Part shown: piece after piece, positions 1-9,599 of the stretch
Layout of the letters: each line of letters starts with the position of its first letter
How positions within the stretch are numbered: position 1 is the first letter of the stretch
Origin: Bacillota bacterium
Lineage (GTDB): Bacteria; Bacillota; Sulfobacillia; JAJZYS01; JAJYTV01
NCBI GenBank assembly: GCA_021793645.1
Contig: JAJYSJ010000013.1
Coordinates: 1-64,000 of the forward strand
Direction of reading: 5' to 3'
DNA length: 64,000 nucleotides
Notes under the pieces: generated by a model
Told to the model about the DNA's origin: nothing
The model's input: the letters and a program-made list of their open reading frames with translations, nothing else
Databases searched by the model: none
Translations under genes and position numbers: made by a program

Positions 1-252
<252 letters not shown>

Positions 253-293
253 TTGTTTGCAGTTGTGAGCGCCCTCATTGGCACTCATCTCTT

Positions 294-410
294 TCCGGTG
301 GTTATGGCGGAGGTGTCCCACCCGTTCCCATCCCGAACACGGAAGTGAAACCCTCCAGCGCCGATGGTACTCGCCTCGCAAGGGGCCGGGAGAGTAGGAC
401 GCCGCCGGAA
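294..410 (+). rRNA. rrf: 5S ribosomal RNA
   Basis: A segment of about 117 nt contains the universal 5S motif CCCGTTCCCATCCCGAACAC and the closing TCCGG...CCGGA helix, about 40 nt after the 23S end. It is the last gene of the rRNA operon, and the only tRNA-free spacer visible is between 23S and 5S. End positions are taken from the pairing of the terminal helix. Confidence 0.95.
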
Positions 411-418
411 AACCTTTG

Positions 419-451
419 CCCCCCGCAGCCTTCGCTGCGGGGGGCCTGTTG
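419..451 (+). terminator. Rho-independent terminator of the rRNA operon
   Basis: A GC-rich hairpin, CCCCCCGCAGCC / GGCTGCGGGGGG with a short TTCGC loop region, follows 5S by about 10 nt and is followed by a T-rich stretch (CCTGTTGTGTTT). It ends the rrn transcript. Confidence 0.85.
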
Positions 452-1017
452 TGTTTGCTTCAGGCGCTAGCGGAGCTGCCTCGCGTCCGGGCGAGTCCGA
501 CTAGGCATCCGGCATGCGCCGCAAAGCCTTGCGGACAGCGCGCTGCACCTCGTCGAAGGGCAGCATGGCATCCAACACTTCCTGCAGCCCAATCGCTTTG
601 CAGATGGCCTCTGCCATCGTGATGATCCCAGGCGGCACCCCCCCACGTGCAGAACCATGGCCCTTTCTCAGGTCCTGGCTATCGCCTTTTGCTTCTTCCA
701 GTTGGTGGCGGCGGGTCCGGAATGTGGTCCAGTCCGTCGTCGAGAGGTGGATGTGGCGCACGATCATCGGCGATCGTGAAACGAGCGCCGTCGGACTAGG
801 AGGCCGCCGCGCCGTCCTCGGAATACGGAAACTTCGAATCGGCGTCGACGACGTCGTCGTCGAATAAACGAGCACTCGGACCACTTTCTCGGACATGCAT
901 TCCGCCGCGCGGCGTAGAAATGCGAGCAGCTCTTCGCAATCGCCGGTCGGTGACCGCGGCGCCGACGACTTCGCTCGCGCCGAACACCATCGCCCCCGGC
1001 GTGTCGGATGCCGCGCT
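452..1017. other. Gene-poor stretch, possible transposase remnant on the minus strand
   Basis: No credible complete gene is visible here. On the minus strand, about 501-760 codes for a peptide that ends in a hydrophobic/acidic segment beginning GIITMAEAICKAIGL. That segment faintly resembles the N-terminal part of IS1634-type transposases, but it is short and the frame upstream is low-complexity Ser/Thr/Arg-rich shadow. If real, it is a degenerate fragment. Nothing else stands out. Confidence 0.3.
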
Positions 1018-1638
1018 TCAGACCTCCGCGCGGAATGTCCTGCCGAGCTCCTCGCCGAGGGTGAAGTAGTGCCGAAAGCTGTAAATGAGCGGTCTCCACG
1101 TGACGGGATTGATGTGCTGGGGATCGTGGACGACGGCGGCATGCGCGTGGATGCGCACGGCCTCCACTTCGACGACGGCGAAGGCTGGGCTGTCCCCGGA
1201 GATGCGCAGATGGCGGACCAGAGCCTCGATCTGCAACGGGCATTCCGCGATGCGCTGCGACCGGACCACGCTGGAAGGCACCGGCGTCAGTCCGCTGGCA
1301 GCAAACTTCTGCGCCTCATGGCGAAAGCCCATCGCCTGCTTGCCCTCTGGCACCGGGTCCGCACCAGTCAGTGGCGCGAGCGCCTCGACCGCACGAAACA
1401 GGCGAACGTCCGGGACGTTCAGCACGCACTCCGGATGCACCATCAAATTGTCTGCAGACTGGCTGCCCAATCCGACCCCGATCACGAGACGGTTTCCGAG
1501 TGCCCAAGAAGAGGAGATCGGGGCGATATTCGTCGACCCATCAGGATTCAAGGTGCTGAGAATCACGACGGGCGTGCCATAGTAGAGAACCTTCGGCTGC
1601 ACCTCGACCATCAGTGGTCGCGCTGCGTAGTTCAACAT
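1018..1638 (-). CDS. Flavin reductase-like (FMN-binding split-barrel) protein
   Basis: About 206 residues. The body matches the flavin-reductase-like / DIM6-NTAB split-barrel family, with an early segment STLNPDGSTNIAPISSSWAL followed by a glycine-rich GVGLGSQSADN stretch, which in this family lies at the FMN site. Members bind FMN as homodimers; the substrate is unknown here. I chose ATG 1638 because GGGAGAG lies just upstream; a longer form from 1650 (MGEL...) is possible, and sequence further upstream reads as low-complexity shadow. It is divergent from the ArsR-type gene at 1745, about 105 bp away, which may regulate it. Family call is firm; function is not. Confidence 0.7.
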   Translation of the reverse strand: MLNYAARPLMVEVQPKVLYYGTPVVILSTLNPDGSTNIAPISSSWALGNRLVIGVGLGSQSADNLMVHPECVLNVPDVRLFRAVEALAPLTGADPVPEGKQAMGFRHEAQKFAASGLTPVPSSVVRSQRIAECPLQIEALVRHLRISGDSPAFAVVEVEAVRIHAHAAVVHDPQHINPVTWRPLIYSFRHYFTLGEELGRTFRAEV

Positions 1639-1744
1639 CAACTCTCCCATGCAGGGTCCGAATGACATGAGTGTAGTGCAGGAACAATTCGCTGGACGCC
1701 GAAATATGCTTGCAACACATCGAGCGACCCAAGGGGGGAGAGCA

Positions 1745-2434
1745 GTGTCGGGGCAACCGGACTTTTCGAGCGTCCTCTCGCTGATCGCGGAACCGTCCCG
1801 CGTCGCGATGCTCGTGGAGTTGATGGAGGGGACGATGCTGCCCGCGGGCGAGCTCGCGCGGCGCGCTGGCATTACGGCCCAGACGGCCAGCGGGCATCTC
1901 TCCCTTCTCGCCCAGGCAGGACTCGTGAAGGTTGAGGCCCAAGGCCGTCACCGCTATTACCGTCTTGCGAGCGAACCAGCGGCCAATGCACTCGAAGCGC
2001 TGCTCGTGCTCGCGCCGCCCACAAAGGTGCGCTCTTTGCGCGAGTCGGACGCGCTTCGGCGCTTACGCAAAGCGCGCACCTGCTACGACCACGTCGCGGG
2101 CGAGCTGGGCGTCGCACTAGAGGAGGCGCTGCGCACACGCGGCGCGCTTGTGCTGGACGGGCGGAACTACGTTCTAACCGGCACCGGTGAGGAACTATTG
2201 TCGGAACTCGGGGTGAACGTCCCCGCTTTGCGCAGCACGCGCCGGGCGTTCGCCCGGACTTGCCTGGATTGGAGCGAGCGCCGCTACCACGTGGCAGGTG
2301 CGTTGGGCGCCGCCGTCGCGACGCAGTTCACCGAGCTAGGATGGCTGCAGCGCATTCCGGGCGGGCGGGCGCTATGTGTGACGCAGACCGGGCGCGAGGG
2401 ACTAGAGGGCGCCTTCGGATTGCGCTTGGATTAG
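1745..2434 (+). CDS. ArsR-family winged-helix transcriptional regulator
   Basis: About 229 residues. The N-terminal winged helix shows the ArsR pattern: SRVAMLVELMEG, then helix-turn-helix ELARRAGITAQTASGHLSLL, then a wing GLVKVEAQGRHRYYRL. The C-terminal half is an additional domain rich in Arg/Leu with Cys and Trp, typical of longer ArsR proteins that sense small molecules rather than metals; no CXC metal motif sits in the recognition helix. GTG 1745 is preferred over ATG 1649 because GGGGGGAG lies a few bases upstream and the reading frame before it is not family-like. It is divergent from the flavin-reductase-like gene, so the shared 1640-1745 region probably holds its operator. Confidence 0.8.
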   Translation: MSGQPDFSSVLSLIAEPSRVAMLVELMEGTMLPAGELARRAGITAQTASGHLSLLAQAGLVKVEAQGRHRYYRLASEPAANALEALLVLAPPTKVRSLRESDALRRLRKARTCYDHVAGELGVALEEALRTRGALVLDGRNYVLTGTGEELLSELGVNVPALRSTRRAFARTCLDWSERRYHVAGALGAAVATQFTELGWLQRIPGGRALCVTQTGREGLEGAFGLRLD

Positions 2435-2436
2435 CT

Positions 2437-2485
2437 GCACGGTGCAAAGGGGCGCAGCCGACGGCTGCGCCCCTTTGCACCGTGC
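2437..2485. terminator. Long bidirectional hairpin terminator
   Basis: A near-perfect inverted repeat of about 22 bp per arm (left arm begins GCACGGTGCAAAGGGGCGCA, right arm is its complement) fills the whole gap between the two convergent genes. There is no strong T-tract on either side, but the position between convergent stops fits a shared terminator. Confidence 0.75.
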
Positions 2486-4177
2486 TCAGGCCGTTGTAGT
2501 CCCGGCGGCACCTTCCAGTCCGAGTTCCTTCACGGCCATCTCCCGCATCAGATACTTTTGCACCTTTCCGGTGACGGTCATCGGGAAAGCCTCGACAAAC
2601 GTGACGTAGTGCGGCACCTTGTAATGCGCGATCTGGCCGCGCGCAAACTCGCGCATCTCCTCCTCCGTCGCGGCCTGACCGTTCTTGAGGCGGATGCAGG
2701 CCATCACCTGCTCGCCGTACTTGCTGTCGGGCACACCAATGACCTGAATGTCGGCGACCTTCGGATGGGTGTAATAAAACTCTTCGATCTCGCGCGGATA
2801 GATGTTCTCGCCCCCGCGGATGATCATGTCCTTGATGCGGCCGACAATGTTGACGTAGCCGTCCTCACGCATCACGGCGAGATCGCCCGTATGCATCCAG
2901 CGCGCGCCGTCGATCGCCTGGGATGTCGCGGCCGGGTTGTTCCAATAGCCGAGCATTACGGCGTAGCTTCGCGTAACGAGTTCGCCTGGTTCGCCGCGTT
3001 GCACGACCGCGCCGGTCGCCGGGTCCACAATCTTGATCTCGACGTGCGGATGCACCTTGCCGACCGTCGAGACGCGGAGGTCCAGTGGATCGTCGCTGCG
3101 CGTCTGGGTCGACACCGGTGACGTTTCGGTCATGCCGTACGCGATCTCCACTTCGGCCATGTGCATCCGCGATTGGACTTGTCGCATCACCTCGACGGGA
3201 CAGGGGGAACCAGCCATCAGTCCGGTGCGCAGTGAGGACAGGTCGTAATTTCCGAATGCCGGATGCTGGAGTTCTGCGATGAACATCGTCGGCACGCCGT
3301 GCAGTGCCGTGCAGCGTTCCGCCTCAACCGTCGCCAGCACTTGCTCCGCGTCGAACCCCTCGCCGGGGATGACCATCGTCGCACCGTGTGTGACGCAGGC
3401 GAGGTTCGCCAGCACCATGCCAAAAGTGTGGTAGAACGGCACCGGGATGCACAACCGGTCCCGTTCGCTGAAATGCATCAGTTCGCCGATGAAGTAGCCG
3501 TTGTTCAGGAGGTTATGGTGGCTGAGCGTAGCGCCTTTTGGCATCCCGGTCGTTCCAGACGTGTACTGGATGTTTACCGGGTCGTCGAACTGCACTTCGC
3601 GCTGGCGGGCTTGGAGCTCAAGGTCGGGCACGCGGTCTGCGAGCGCCAGCAGGTTCTGCCAGCGCATCGTTCCCTCGGGCGCGTCGTCGCCGAGGACCAC
3701 GACTTCCTTCAGATCGGGGAAGTCAGGGGTTTGCACGTGGCATTCCGCCAGTGAGGGGAGGAGATCGCGCAGCATTGCGAGGTAATCGCTCCTGCCGAAA
3801 GCCGGAGCCATGATCAGTGTTCGGATGCCGCTCTGCTGCAGAGCGTAGGACAGTTCGCGTAGACGGTATGCCGGGTTGATGTTGACAAGGATCGCACCGA
3901 TCTTCGCGGTGCCGAATTGGGTTACGACCCACTCCCAGCGGTTTGGGGACCAGATGCCGACCCGTTCACCCGATGCTACGCCGAGTTCGAGAAGCCCGCG
4001 TGCCAAGGCCGCAGCCTGGTCCCCAAGTGCGCGATAGGTCAAACGGACGTTCTTTGTGCGGTCGACGAGGGCCTCCCGATCACCGAAGCGCAGGACTGTC
4101 TTGTCGAATAGTTCGCCGATGGTCTGTCCTAGGAGTGGCTGGTCCGAGGCTCCGTGCACATAGCTTGGAGAAGGCAT
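2486..4177 (-). CDS. AMP-dependent fatty-acyl-CoA synthetase / ligase
   Basis: 563 residues, a full-length ANL-superfamily acyl-CoA synthetase. The P-loop-like AMP motif [11 protein letters not shown] is near residue 205, the A5 motif [10 protein letters not shown] is in the middle, A7 is [19 protein letters not shown], and the C-terminal catalytic Lys region reads [14 protein letters not shown]. It activates a carboxylic acid (probably medium/long chain fatty acid) as acyl-AMP and then acyl-CoA in the cytoplasm. ATG 4177 has GGGAGG eight bases upstream, so the three-residue-longer start at 4186 is less likely. It sits alone between convergent and divergent neighbours; no other beta-oxidation genes are nearby. 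Confidence 0.9.
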   Translation of the reverse strand: MPSPSYVHGASDQPLLGQTIGELFDKTVLRFGDREALVDRTKNVRLTYRALGDQAAALARGLLELGVASGERVGIWSPNRWEWVVTQFGTAKIGAILVNINPAYRLRELSYALQQSGIRTLIMAPAFGRSDYLAMLRDLLPSLAECHVQTPDFPDLKEVVVLGDDAPEGTMRWQNLLALADRVPDLELQARQREVQFDDPVNIQYTSGTTGMPKGATLSHHNLLNNGYFIGELMHFSERDRLCIPVPFYHTFGMVLANLACVTHGATMVIPGEGFDAEQVLATVEAERCTALHGVPTMFIAELQHPAFGNYDLSSLRTGLMAGSPCPVEVMRQVQSRMHMAEVEIAYGMTETSPVSTQTRSDDPLDLRVSTVGKVHPHVEIKIVDPATGAVVQRGEPGELVTRSYAVMLGYWNNPAATSQAIDGARWMHTGDLAVMREDGYVNIVGRIKDMIIRGGENIYPREIEEFYYTHPKVADIQVIGVPDSKYGEQVMACIRLKNGQAATEEEMREFARGQIAHYKVPHYVTFVEAFPMTVTGKVQKYLMREMAVKELGLEGAAGTTTA

Positions 4178-4284
4178 CCTTCGCACCTCCCAATCGCGTT
4201 TTACGGATTGGGAGCGACTTTCGGCGCAAGGCTACGGGCACCTGCAAAGCGCCCGATTGTGACAAATTGCGACTCTGGATTACC

Positions 4285-4653
4285 TCACCCATGTGGCTTG
4301 CCGCGCCGCGGCACTGGCAGGTGCATGCGGTAGCGCGCGACCAATCGGTAGAGGGGATCGGCGATGCCGAAGGCGATGCCGAGGGTGAGCAGCAAAGTCA
4401 TTGGCCAGTTGCCCAGGCGGCGATAAACGGCCCGCAGCGCCTTGGCGCCGCGTAGCCAGCCGTCCGGACCCTGCACGTGAATGGCGGTGAGAAGCTGCTG
4501 CTTCGTTGGGCCATCCGGTGGTTCTTGCGCATCCTGCAGCGGAAGCAGGACGAGACCGCAGGCGTCCGCATCTTTGCGCCAGCCATCTGCGGCCGAGGTG
4601 CAGATCGGGCAGGTTCCGTCGTAATAGACGGTAAGCTGCTCAGCGTCTGCCAC
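4285..4653 (-). CDS. DCC (DUF393) thiol-disulfide-like small protein
   Basis: About 122 residues. The hallmark is near the N-terminus: YYDGTCPICTSAADGW, the DxxCPxC signature of the DCC/DUF393 family, a thioredoxin-like fold group with a putative CPxC redox pair. A basic tail ends in MHLPVPRRGKPHG after a hydrophobic MTLLLTLGIAFGIADPL segment that may touch the membrane. GTG 4653 has GGGAGG eight bases upstream, so I take that start rather than more distal ones. Biochemical function of the family is not established. Confidence 0.75.
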   Translation of the reverse strand: MADAEQLTVYYDGTCPICTSAADGWRKDADACGLVLLPLQDAQEPPDGPTKQQLLTAIHVQGPDGWLRGAKALRAVYRRLGNWPMTLLLTLGIAFGIADPLYRLVARYRMHLPVPRRGKPHG

Positions 4654-4722
4654 GGCGAACACCTCCCGCTTCAGTATAGTCCCTCTCGCTCTGCCCTGCG
4701 GCCGGACAGGATTCGCCGCACC

Positions 4723-5055
4723 GTGCCACGAAGAGATGGCTTCAAATCGCTGTCCACAAAGCGGGTTTTGCGCTTGTCCGGTTCGCTGCATGAGCTTCTC
4801 TTCGAGGCTTTGCTCGCACTCAGGAACCCAGACGAGTGCAGCGCCTTTTTGGCTGACCTATTGACACCGCAGGAGTGCGACGCAGTGGCGCAGCGCATTG
4901 CTGTTGCGCGTGCGCTGCAAGAAGGCGCCACCTACGAGCAGGCGGCCGCCCAGACGGGTGCATCGTCTGCAACGATCAGCCGCGTGCGGCGTGCTCTGTT
5001 CCTCGGGAGCGGCGGCTATGAGATGGTCTTGCGGCGCATCAGCGGCATCGAATGA
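4723..5055 (+). CDS. YerC/YecD-family TrpR-like DNA-binding protein
   Basis: Small helical protein. The core from HELLFEALLALRNPDECSAF to the end matches the YerC/YecD family: a TrpR-like fold with helix-turn-helix EGATYEQAAAQTGASSATIS followed by RVRRALFLGSGGYEMVL. B. subtilis YerC is about 100 residues, matching this core. The start is uncertain: GTG 4723 gives 110 residues; TTG 4768 or 4774 would match the family's usual N-terminus better, and no candidate has a strong ribosome site. Role in the cell is unknown. Confidence 0.65.
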   Translation: MPRRDGFKSLSTKRVLRLSGSLHELLFEALLALRNPDECSAFLADLLTPQECDAVAQRIAVARALQEGATYEQAAAQTGASSATISRVRRALFLGSGGYEMVLRRISGIE

Positions 5056-5098
5056 GCGATCACCTCGTACGGCACCCTTGGTGTGGGAGGGATCGCAG

Positions 5099-5530
5099 AT
5101 GGAATCGAGATCGCTCGTGCCTTGGCCTGACCGGGAGGATGTAGGGCGGTTGATGGAGTGGCCGCAACGCGTCTGGTCGCAGATGATGCGCGATATGCCA
5201 ACCGTGGAGGTCGCGGACGAGGGCGACGCGCTGCTTGTGCGTGTTGAGATCCCCGGCGTCGACCCGGACGACATCGACGTTGAGGTGACGCAGCAGCAGG
5301 TCACGGTGCGGGGCGAGATCCGTCAGTCCTCTGGGAGCGAAAGCCAGGGAATCTACCACAGCGAGCGCCGGTACGGTCGGTTCCACCGCAGCGTTCCGCT
5401 CCCGGTGGCGATCGACCCCGAATCGGCCCAGGCAAGCTACAGGAACGGCCTGCTGGAAATACGCCTACCGCACAGCGGTGCAGGCCGGAGGAAGTTGCGC
5501 GTTCAGTCTGGCGAACAGCGGCCACACTAA
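5099..5530 (+). CDS. Hsp20/alpha-crystallin small heat-shock protein
   Basis: 143 residues with one alpha-crystallin domain: TVEVADEGDALLVRVEIPGV through DIDVEVTQQQVTVRGEI to the C-terminal strand NGLLEIRLPHSGAGRRKLRV. An ATP-independent holdase that forms oligomers and keeps unfolding proteins soluble. GGGAGG lies about eight bases before ATG 5099. It follows the YerC-like gene by 43 bp, so the two may be cotranscribed. No CIRCE or CtsR site is apparent upstream. Confidence 0.9.
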   Translation: MESRSLVPWPDREDVGRLMEWPQRVWSQMMRDMPTVEVADEGDALLVRVEIPGVDPDDIDVEVTQQQVTVRGEIRQSSGSESQGIYHSERRYGRFHRSVPLPVAIDPESAQASYRNGLLEIRLPHSGAGRRKLRVQSGEQRPH

Positions 5531-5597
5531 CTGATCCCCGGGCATCTGGCCGGTCTGCTATGATGTTGTGACAACATGCAGAGACTGGAGGCCTACG

Positions 5598-6587
5598 ATG
5601 CAACGCAAAGCCGCAGTAGTCCTAACCTTGGCGCTTGCGCTGGGGCTTGGGGGATGCGCCTCTGGCAGTAGCGGCCAGGCCGCGGCTGCCAAGACGCATT
5701 CTGCGGTCCACCTTGTGCATACCGTGCAGCCGGAGCAGACCAGACAGGCGGCCGCCGAAGCGCTGCCTGCCCACATCTACTATCAAAATCAGGTTGTCAT
5801 TCTGATGTACCACGGCCTTGGCCAGCACGCGCACGGCGACATTATTACCCCGGCGGCATTTGCCGGAGAAATGCACGCGCTGCAGTCGGCGGGCTTCAGG
5901 TTTGTCACCCTGGGACAGGTGGCTTCGTTCCTAAACGGCGGTACAATCCCGCCGAACGCCGTTACCCTGACCTTCGACGATGGCCTCGAGAGTGTCTATA
6001 CCTACGCCTACCCGATCCTGCTGCGCAACCGCATACCGTTTGCGACGTTCCTGATCGCCGGGCGCGTCAATACGTTCATGGGAGACCTCTCCTGGACGCA
6101 GGTCAAGGCGATGGTCGGCTCAGGACTCCTGACAGTGGGATCCCACACGTTCAACAGCCATGGCGCGGTCGCGAGCGGCCCGAAGACGACCGGCGCCGCT
6201 TTGACGACCCACATCTACAGCCTGGTCAGCGGGCAGATTGAATCGAACGCACACTATCAGGCGCGCGTCGAGGGAGATCTTGTGCGGGCGCGAAAGATCC
6301 TGCAATTGGAAACCGGCCAGCCGGTGGCCTGGTTCGCATACCCGTTCGGAGCGTATGATCCGGCAGTGGAGCAGATGCTGCTCCAGGCAGGCTACAGCTA
6401 TGCCGTTACGACCCTGGGTTGGGGTACGTCGCACTACGCGCGGCCGCTATCCCTGCCGCGGGAGAACGCTGGCACGCCGAAGACCACGCCAACCTCGATC
6501 GTCAATATGGTCCTATACGTGGCGCACCTCACGGCGAAGGACCCGACCTACCAGACGCCGCAGCAGTGGGTGCCGATCTGGCCCTAG
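5598..6587 (+). CDS. Polysaccharide deacetylase lipoprotein (NodB domain, IcaB/PgaB-like)
   Basis: 329 residues. The N-terminus is a lipoprotein signal (AVVLTLALALGLGGC, lipobox GGC), so the mature protein is anchored on the outer face of the membrane. The NodB domain is clear: VILMYHGLG, TLTFDDGLESVYTYAYPIL with the catalytic Asp pair, SHTFNSH with the metal-binding His pair, and WFAYPFGAYD. Related proteins remove acetyl groups from surface glycans such as poly-N-acetylglucosamine or peptidoglycan. ATG 5598 follows GGAGG closely. It converges, with a 4-bp overlap, on the AcoX-like gene. Confidence 0.88.
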   Translation: MQRKAAVVLTLALALGLGGCASGSSGQAAAAKTHSAVHLVHTVQPEQTRQAAAEALPAHIYYQNQVVILMYHGLGQHAHGDIITPAAFAGEMHALQSAGFRFVTLGQVASFLNGGTIPPNAVTLTFDDGLESVYTYAYPILLRNRIPFATFLIAGRVNTFMGDLSWTQVKAMVGSGLLTVGSHTFNSHGAVASGPKTTGAALTTHIYSLVSGQIESNAHYQARVEGDLVRARKILQLETGQPVAWFAYPFGAYDPAVEQMLLQAGYSYAVTTLGWGTSHYARPLSLPRENAGTPKTTPTSIVNMVLYVAHLTAKDPTYQTPQQWVPIWP

Positions 6588-7582
6588 CCGCCGAGGGTGA
6601 ACGCGCCGCGCGAGGCTGCCAAGGCAAGCGCGGTTGCGATCTCGATCACGACCGGTCCGTCTTGCAGGACGCAGAGCTGGGCCTGTTCGCCATCGAGCAG
6701 ACGGGCGATCGGTTCGCCGTCGAGGGCGACGGAACGGGGCCCTGGTCCGACCGGAACGATCACTCCCAACGGAAGGCGCTCAAAGCTGGTCACGCCGACC
6801 TGCTCGACAAGACCGGGGCCGATCGCGGCCACTGCGCGGCGTGCCGCTGTGGGACTGCAGAAGGCCCGGGCACCCTGCGGATCTGTGATGGAGAGGGGTT
6901 CGAGCGCGGCGATGACGGCAGACCAGCCGACGGTGCCGGGCGTGGCTTGCGTCACGACGATCTGTTCGACGTCATCGGGATCCCAGACAGCCTGGGTTCC
7001 ATGGTAGGACGGCCGAAGCACCACGGCGTCCACCAGACCCCATTCCTCCGGTGCTCCTTCACGTGCAAAGGCGATGCGCTTGCGCCGTACCAAGGCCTCG
7101 GGAGTAAGGCCGCGGGCGACAACCCCCAGCGCGAGGCCGGCGGCAGTCGCTTCGGCCCAAAGGGGGAAGGCGTTGTTGGTACCCGTGGACATGGGCAGCA
7201 GCGGGAGGTCGCCGATCTCTGGTGCGACCAGTCGGGAAGTGCCGTCTCCACCCAGCACCAAGAGCGCTGCAACCCCTGCGTCGCGCATTGCGCGCGCTGC
7301 TCGCCGCGTATCGTCCGGCGAGCGGCGCAGTGGGAGTTCCAACGGTTCGGCGGTGAAGTTCGGGCGCCGAATCGGCGAGAGGCCTGCGAGAGCCTGATCT
7401 ACGAGGTGCATTGCATCGCGCAGGTAGAGGACGCGGTCGACGCCGGCGGCACCGATGCCGACCAGGGCGCGGCGCAAGAGAGCAACCTTCTCTGGTGCAG
7501 TGACGACGGTCGCTTCGCTGACAAGCCGACGGATGTCCTTGCCGGCGGCCGGATTCGCGATGATGCCAACCGTGACAGCCAC
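6584..7582 (-). CDS. ATP-NAD kinase / AcoX-like family protein
   Basis: About 332 residues. Seen: an N-terminal VGIIANPAAGKDIRRLV strand-loop and a central LLVLGGDGTSRLV motif, the GGDGT signature of the NAD kinase/diacylglycerol kinase superfamily, followed by PLLPMSTGTNNAFP as in AcoX-type proteins. Classical NAD kinases have NGGDGT then FLGIN; the STGTNNAFP version is typical of the AcoX-like branch, whose reaction is unproven. GTG 7582 follows GGAGG by about ten bases; ATG 7603 lacks a ribosome site. Divergent from the cobalamin adenosyltransferase gene. Confidence 0.75.
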   Translation of the reverse strand: MAVTVGIIANPAAGKDIRRLVSEATVVTAPEKVALLRRALVGIGAAGVDRVLYLRDAMHLVDQALAGLSPIRRPNFTAEPLELPLRRSPDDTRRAARAMRDAGVAALLVLGGDGTSRLVAPEIGDLPLLPMSTGTNNAFPLWAEATAAGLALGVVARGLTPEALVRRKRIAFAREGAPEEWGLVDAVVLRPSYHGTQAVWDPDDVEQIVVTQATPGTVGWSAVIAALEPLSITDPQGARAFCSPTAARRAVAAIGPGLVEQVGVTSFERLPLGVIVPVGPGPRSVALDGEPIARLLDGEQAQLCVLQDGPVVIEIATALALAASRGAFTLGG

Positions 7583-7744
7583 TGGGAGAGCGCCTCCGTC
7601 CATGTTGCCGCAAGCGGCGATATCGCGGTTATTGTACCATTGCAGTACGCCTTCCACTGTTTGCCTCGTGCCGGCAGTAGACCTTGCGGAAGGTTCAAGG
7701 TGCTTCGGCGAGAATTTGTTCTAGAATTAGAAGGAAGGATGACC

Positions 7745-8302
7745 ATGCGCATCTACACGCGGCTCGGTGACCAAGGCGAAACCAGCCTATACACTCCGAA
7801 GGGGGTGCCTCAGCGCCTCCACAAGAGCCACGCGCGTGTCGAGGCTTACGGTACCATCGATGAACTGAACGCGCAGGTGGGAGCGGTTCGGGCCGAGCTT
7901 CCGACGGACGATCCGACCCAGCCGATCCTGCAGTTTGTGCAGCATCGCCTGTTCCATGCTGGCTACGACATCTCGACGATGCCACAGGACGGAGTGGCGC
8001 CCCAAGCGATCAAACCGGATGACACGGCGTGCCTCGAGTCCGAGATCGATCGCGTCCAACGCGAACTGCCCCAGCTGCGGCAGTTCATCCTACCCTCTGG
8101 GGTGCGCGCCGCGGCCATGCTGCAGATCGCGCGCACGGTTGCACGCCGCGCTGAGCGACGCGTCGTCTCATTGCGCGAGGATCCGCTCAACCCGGAAGTA
8201 GTGCGTTTTTTGAACCGCTTGTCTGACCTGCTGTTTGTCCTGGCGCGCGATGTCAACCTGCGGCTGGGGCAAGGAGAAGAGACGGTGGACTGGCAAGTAT
8301 AG
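7745..8302 (+). CDS. Cob(I)alamin adenosyltransferase, PduO type
   Basis: 185 residues. It opens with the family signature TRLGDQGETSLY, followed by the KSHARVEAYGTIDELNAQVG helix, RTVARRAERRVVSL with the conserved arginines, and FLNRLSDLLFVLARDVN. The enzyme transfers adenosyl from ATP to cob(I)alamin, giving adenosylcobalamin for B12-dependent enzymes. ATG 7745 is taken because GGAAGG lies six bases before it, whereas the ATG at 7739 abuts the ribosome site. The membrane protein gene follows after 28 bp. Confidence 0.92.
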   Translation: MRIYTRLGDQGETSLYTPKGVPQRLHKSHARVEAYGTIDELNAQVGAVRAELPTDDPTQPILQFVQHRLFHAGYDISTMPQDGVAPQAIKPDDTACLESEIDRVQRELPQLRQFILPSGVRAAAMLQIARTVARRAERRVVSLREDPLNPEVVRFLNRLSDLLFVLARDVNLRLGQGEETVDWQV

Positions 8303-8330
8303 ACGAAGAGCGCGCGAGGGGAGTGGCAAG

Positions 8331-9500
8331 ATGAACCGGTATGCGGCTGCTTCCGGCGTCAGCCTGTTGGCGGCCGCACTCGCGGCCCTCTGGCTGGCGC
8401 TCACGCGGTCTCCCTTCGCTGCGATGGACCTGCGGATATGGCTTGGCTATGGTGCCGCAGGCTTTTTGGCGGCGGGTGTCGGCCTGGAAATCGTGCGTTC
8501 TGGCGCCTACGCCCCACCACACCGGTTCAGCCAGGTCTACCTCTGGTCGGCCATCGCTGGCATCGCGCTTCTCTCGTTGCCGCCCTCGGGCAGAGTCGCC
8601 GGACTGCACCGACTTGGCTGGCTGGGATTCGTCGTCAGCGCCGTGGACTACGCCTACCTGATCTGGTGGCGGCCGCCGATGCCCGCCAAGCAGCCTGAAG
8701 CCTTCGGAGATGTCCTGGTCCCCGGGAAGCAACTGCGCCGCAGCGACCCGGTGCGCGACGGTGTGGCGCGCGCGATGGTTGCAGCCGGGCCTGCCTACCT
8801 CTTCCTCGTCGCCGTGGCGGGGATCGTGACAGGGAACGTCCTGGGCAGCCGCAGCGAACTGCTGCTTCTCTTCGGCTGGCTTTCGTCCCTTTCTCTGGGC
8901 GGGGCCCTCTACATCTGGCCACGTCTGCTGGCGCACCCCGCAGGATCCCGCCACCTGGCACGCTGGGGCGCCGCTCTTTGGCATCTCGGCCTCGTGCTGT
9001 CCGTCATCACGCTGCGCACGTGGCTGCTCGGGCTCACGGGACTCGGGGCACTGCTGCTGCTGGCGGATCTTGCACCGACTCTGCGCGGCGTGCGGCGCGG
9101 GCGACCGTATGTAGTCGGCTCGCGGCGCCGATACCCCAAGGTTGGAGCGAGGATCGGCTTTGTGCTTGCAGCGCTGCTGCTGCTCGCCCTGAGTTTGTCC
9201 CCGCTCCTCCCTCAGGGCGTCCTTGCCTGGCAGCGCATCCTCTCCATCGCCTTCGCCGTTGCAGCGAACCTTACCCTGCTGCACCATCTTCGGCCCGTTT
9301 TCGGCGCCCAATTCCTGCGTGCGCGCGGCGGCTGGATGCCAAGCCTGCTTGCGCTGTCCACCCTTGGCCTGGGCGCCTTCCCAACCGAGTTTGCCGCTGC
9401 GGCCGCAGTGGCCAGCATCTATCTCGCTGCAAGCTGGCTGCCAGGACTTCCCCTGCGGCCACAAAAGCAAGAGGAGCGGCGTACCCGCCGTCCCGTCTGA
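8331..9500 (+). CDS. Polytopic membrane protein of unknown function
   Basis: 389 residues and very hydrophobic. Roughly ten to twelve transmembrane segments can be read, from SLLAAALAALWLAL at the N-terminus to AAAAVASIYLAASWLPGL near the end; the tail is basic (QKQEERRTRR). Central His residues (LAHPAGSRHLARW, LWHLGLVLS) and LLHHLRPVF recall heme- or copper-handling membrane proteins such as NnrS, but no family signature is firm. GAGGGG sits upstream of ATG 8331. It is probably cotranscribed with the cobalamin adenosyltransferase gene. Confidence 0.6.
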   Translation: MNRYAAASGVSLLAAALAALWLALTRSPFAAMDLRIWLGYGAAGFLAAGVGLEIVRSGAYAPPHRFSQVYLWSAIAGIALLSLPPSGRVAGLHRLGWLGFVVSAVDYAYLIWWRPPMPAKQPEAFGDVLVPGKQLRRSDPVRDGVARAMVAAGPAYLFLVAVAGIVTGNVLGSRSELLLLFGWLSSLSLGGALYIWPRLLAHPAGSRHLARWGAALWHLGLVLSVITLRTWLLGLTGLGALLLLADLAPTLRGVRRGRPYVVGSRRRYPKVGARIGFVLAALLLLALSLSPLLPQGVLAWQRILSIAFAVAANLTLLHHLRPVFGAQFLRARGGWMPSLLALSTLGLGAFPTEFAAAAAVASIYLAASWLPGLPLRPQKQEERRTRRPV

Positions 9501-9599
9501 TCGGGGAGGAGAACCCCGCACCGCCCGCGAAAGCGCTCGATGCGTCCGGGATGGAACGGGCGGCAGAAGGAGGCGGAGGCGCATAGAGCGCCGGGTGGT

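Noticed and set aside
6419-7744. A long upstream extension of the cobalamin adenosyltransferase frame
   Set aside because: It runs antisense through the AcoX-like gene; the enzyme's conserved start is at 7745 behind a ribosome site.
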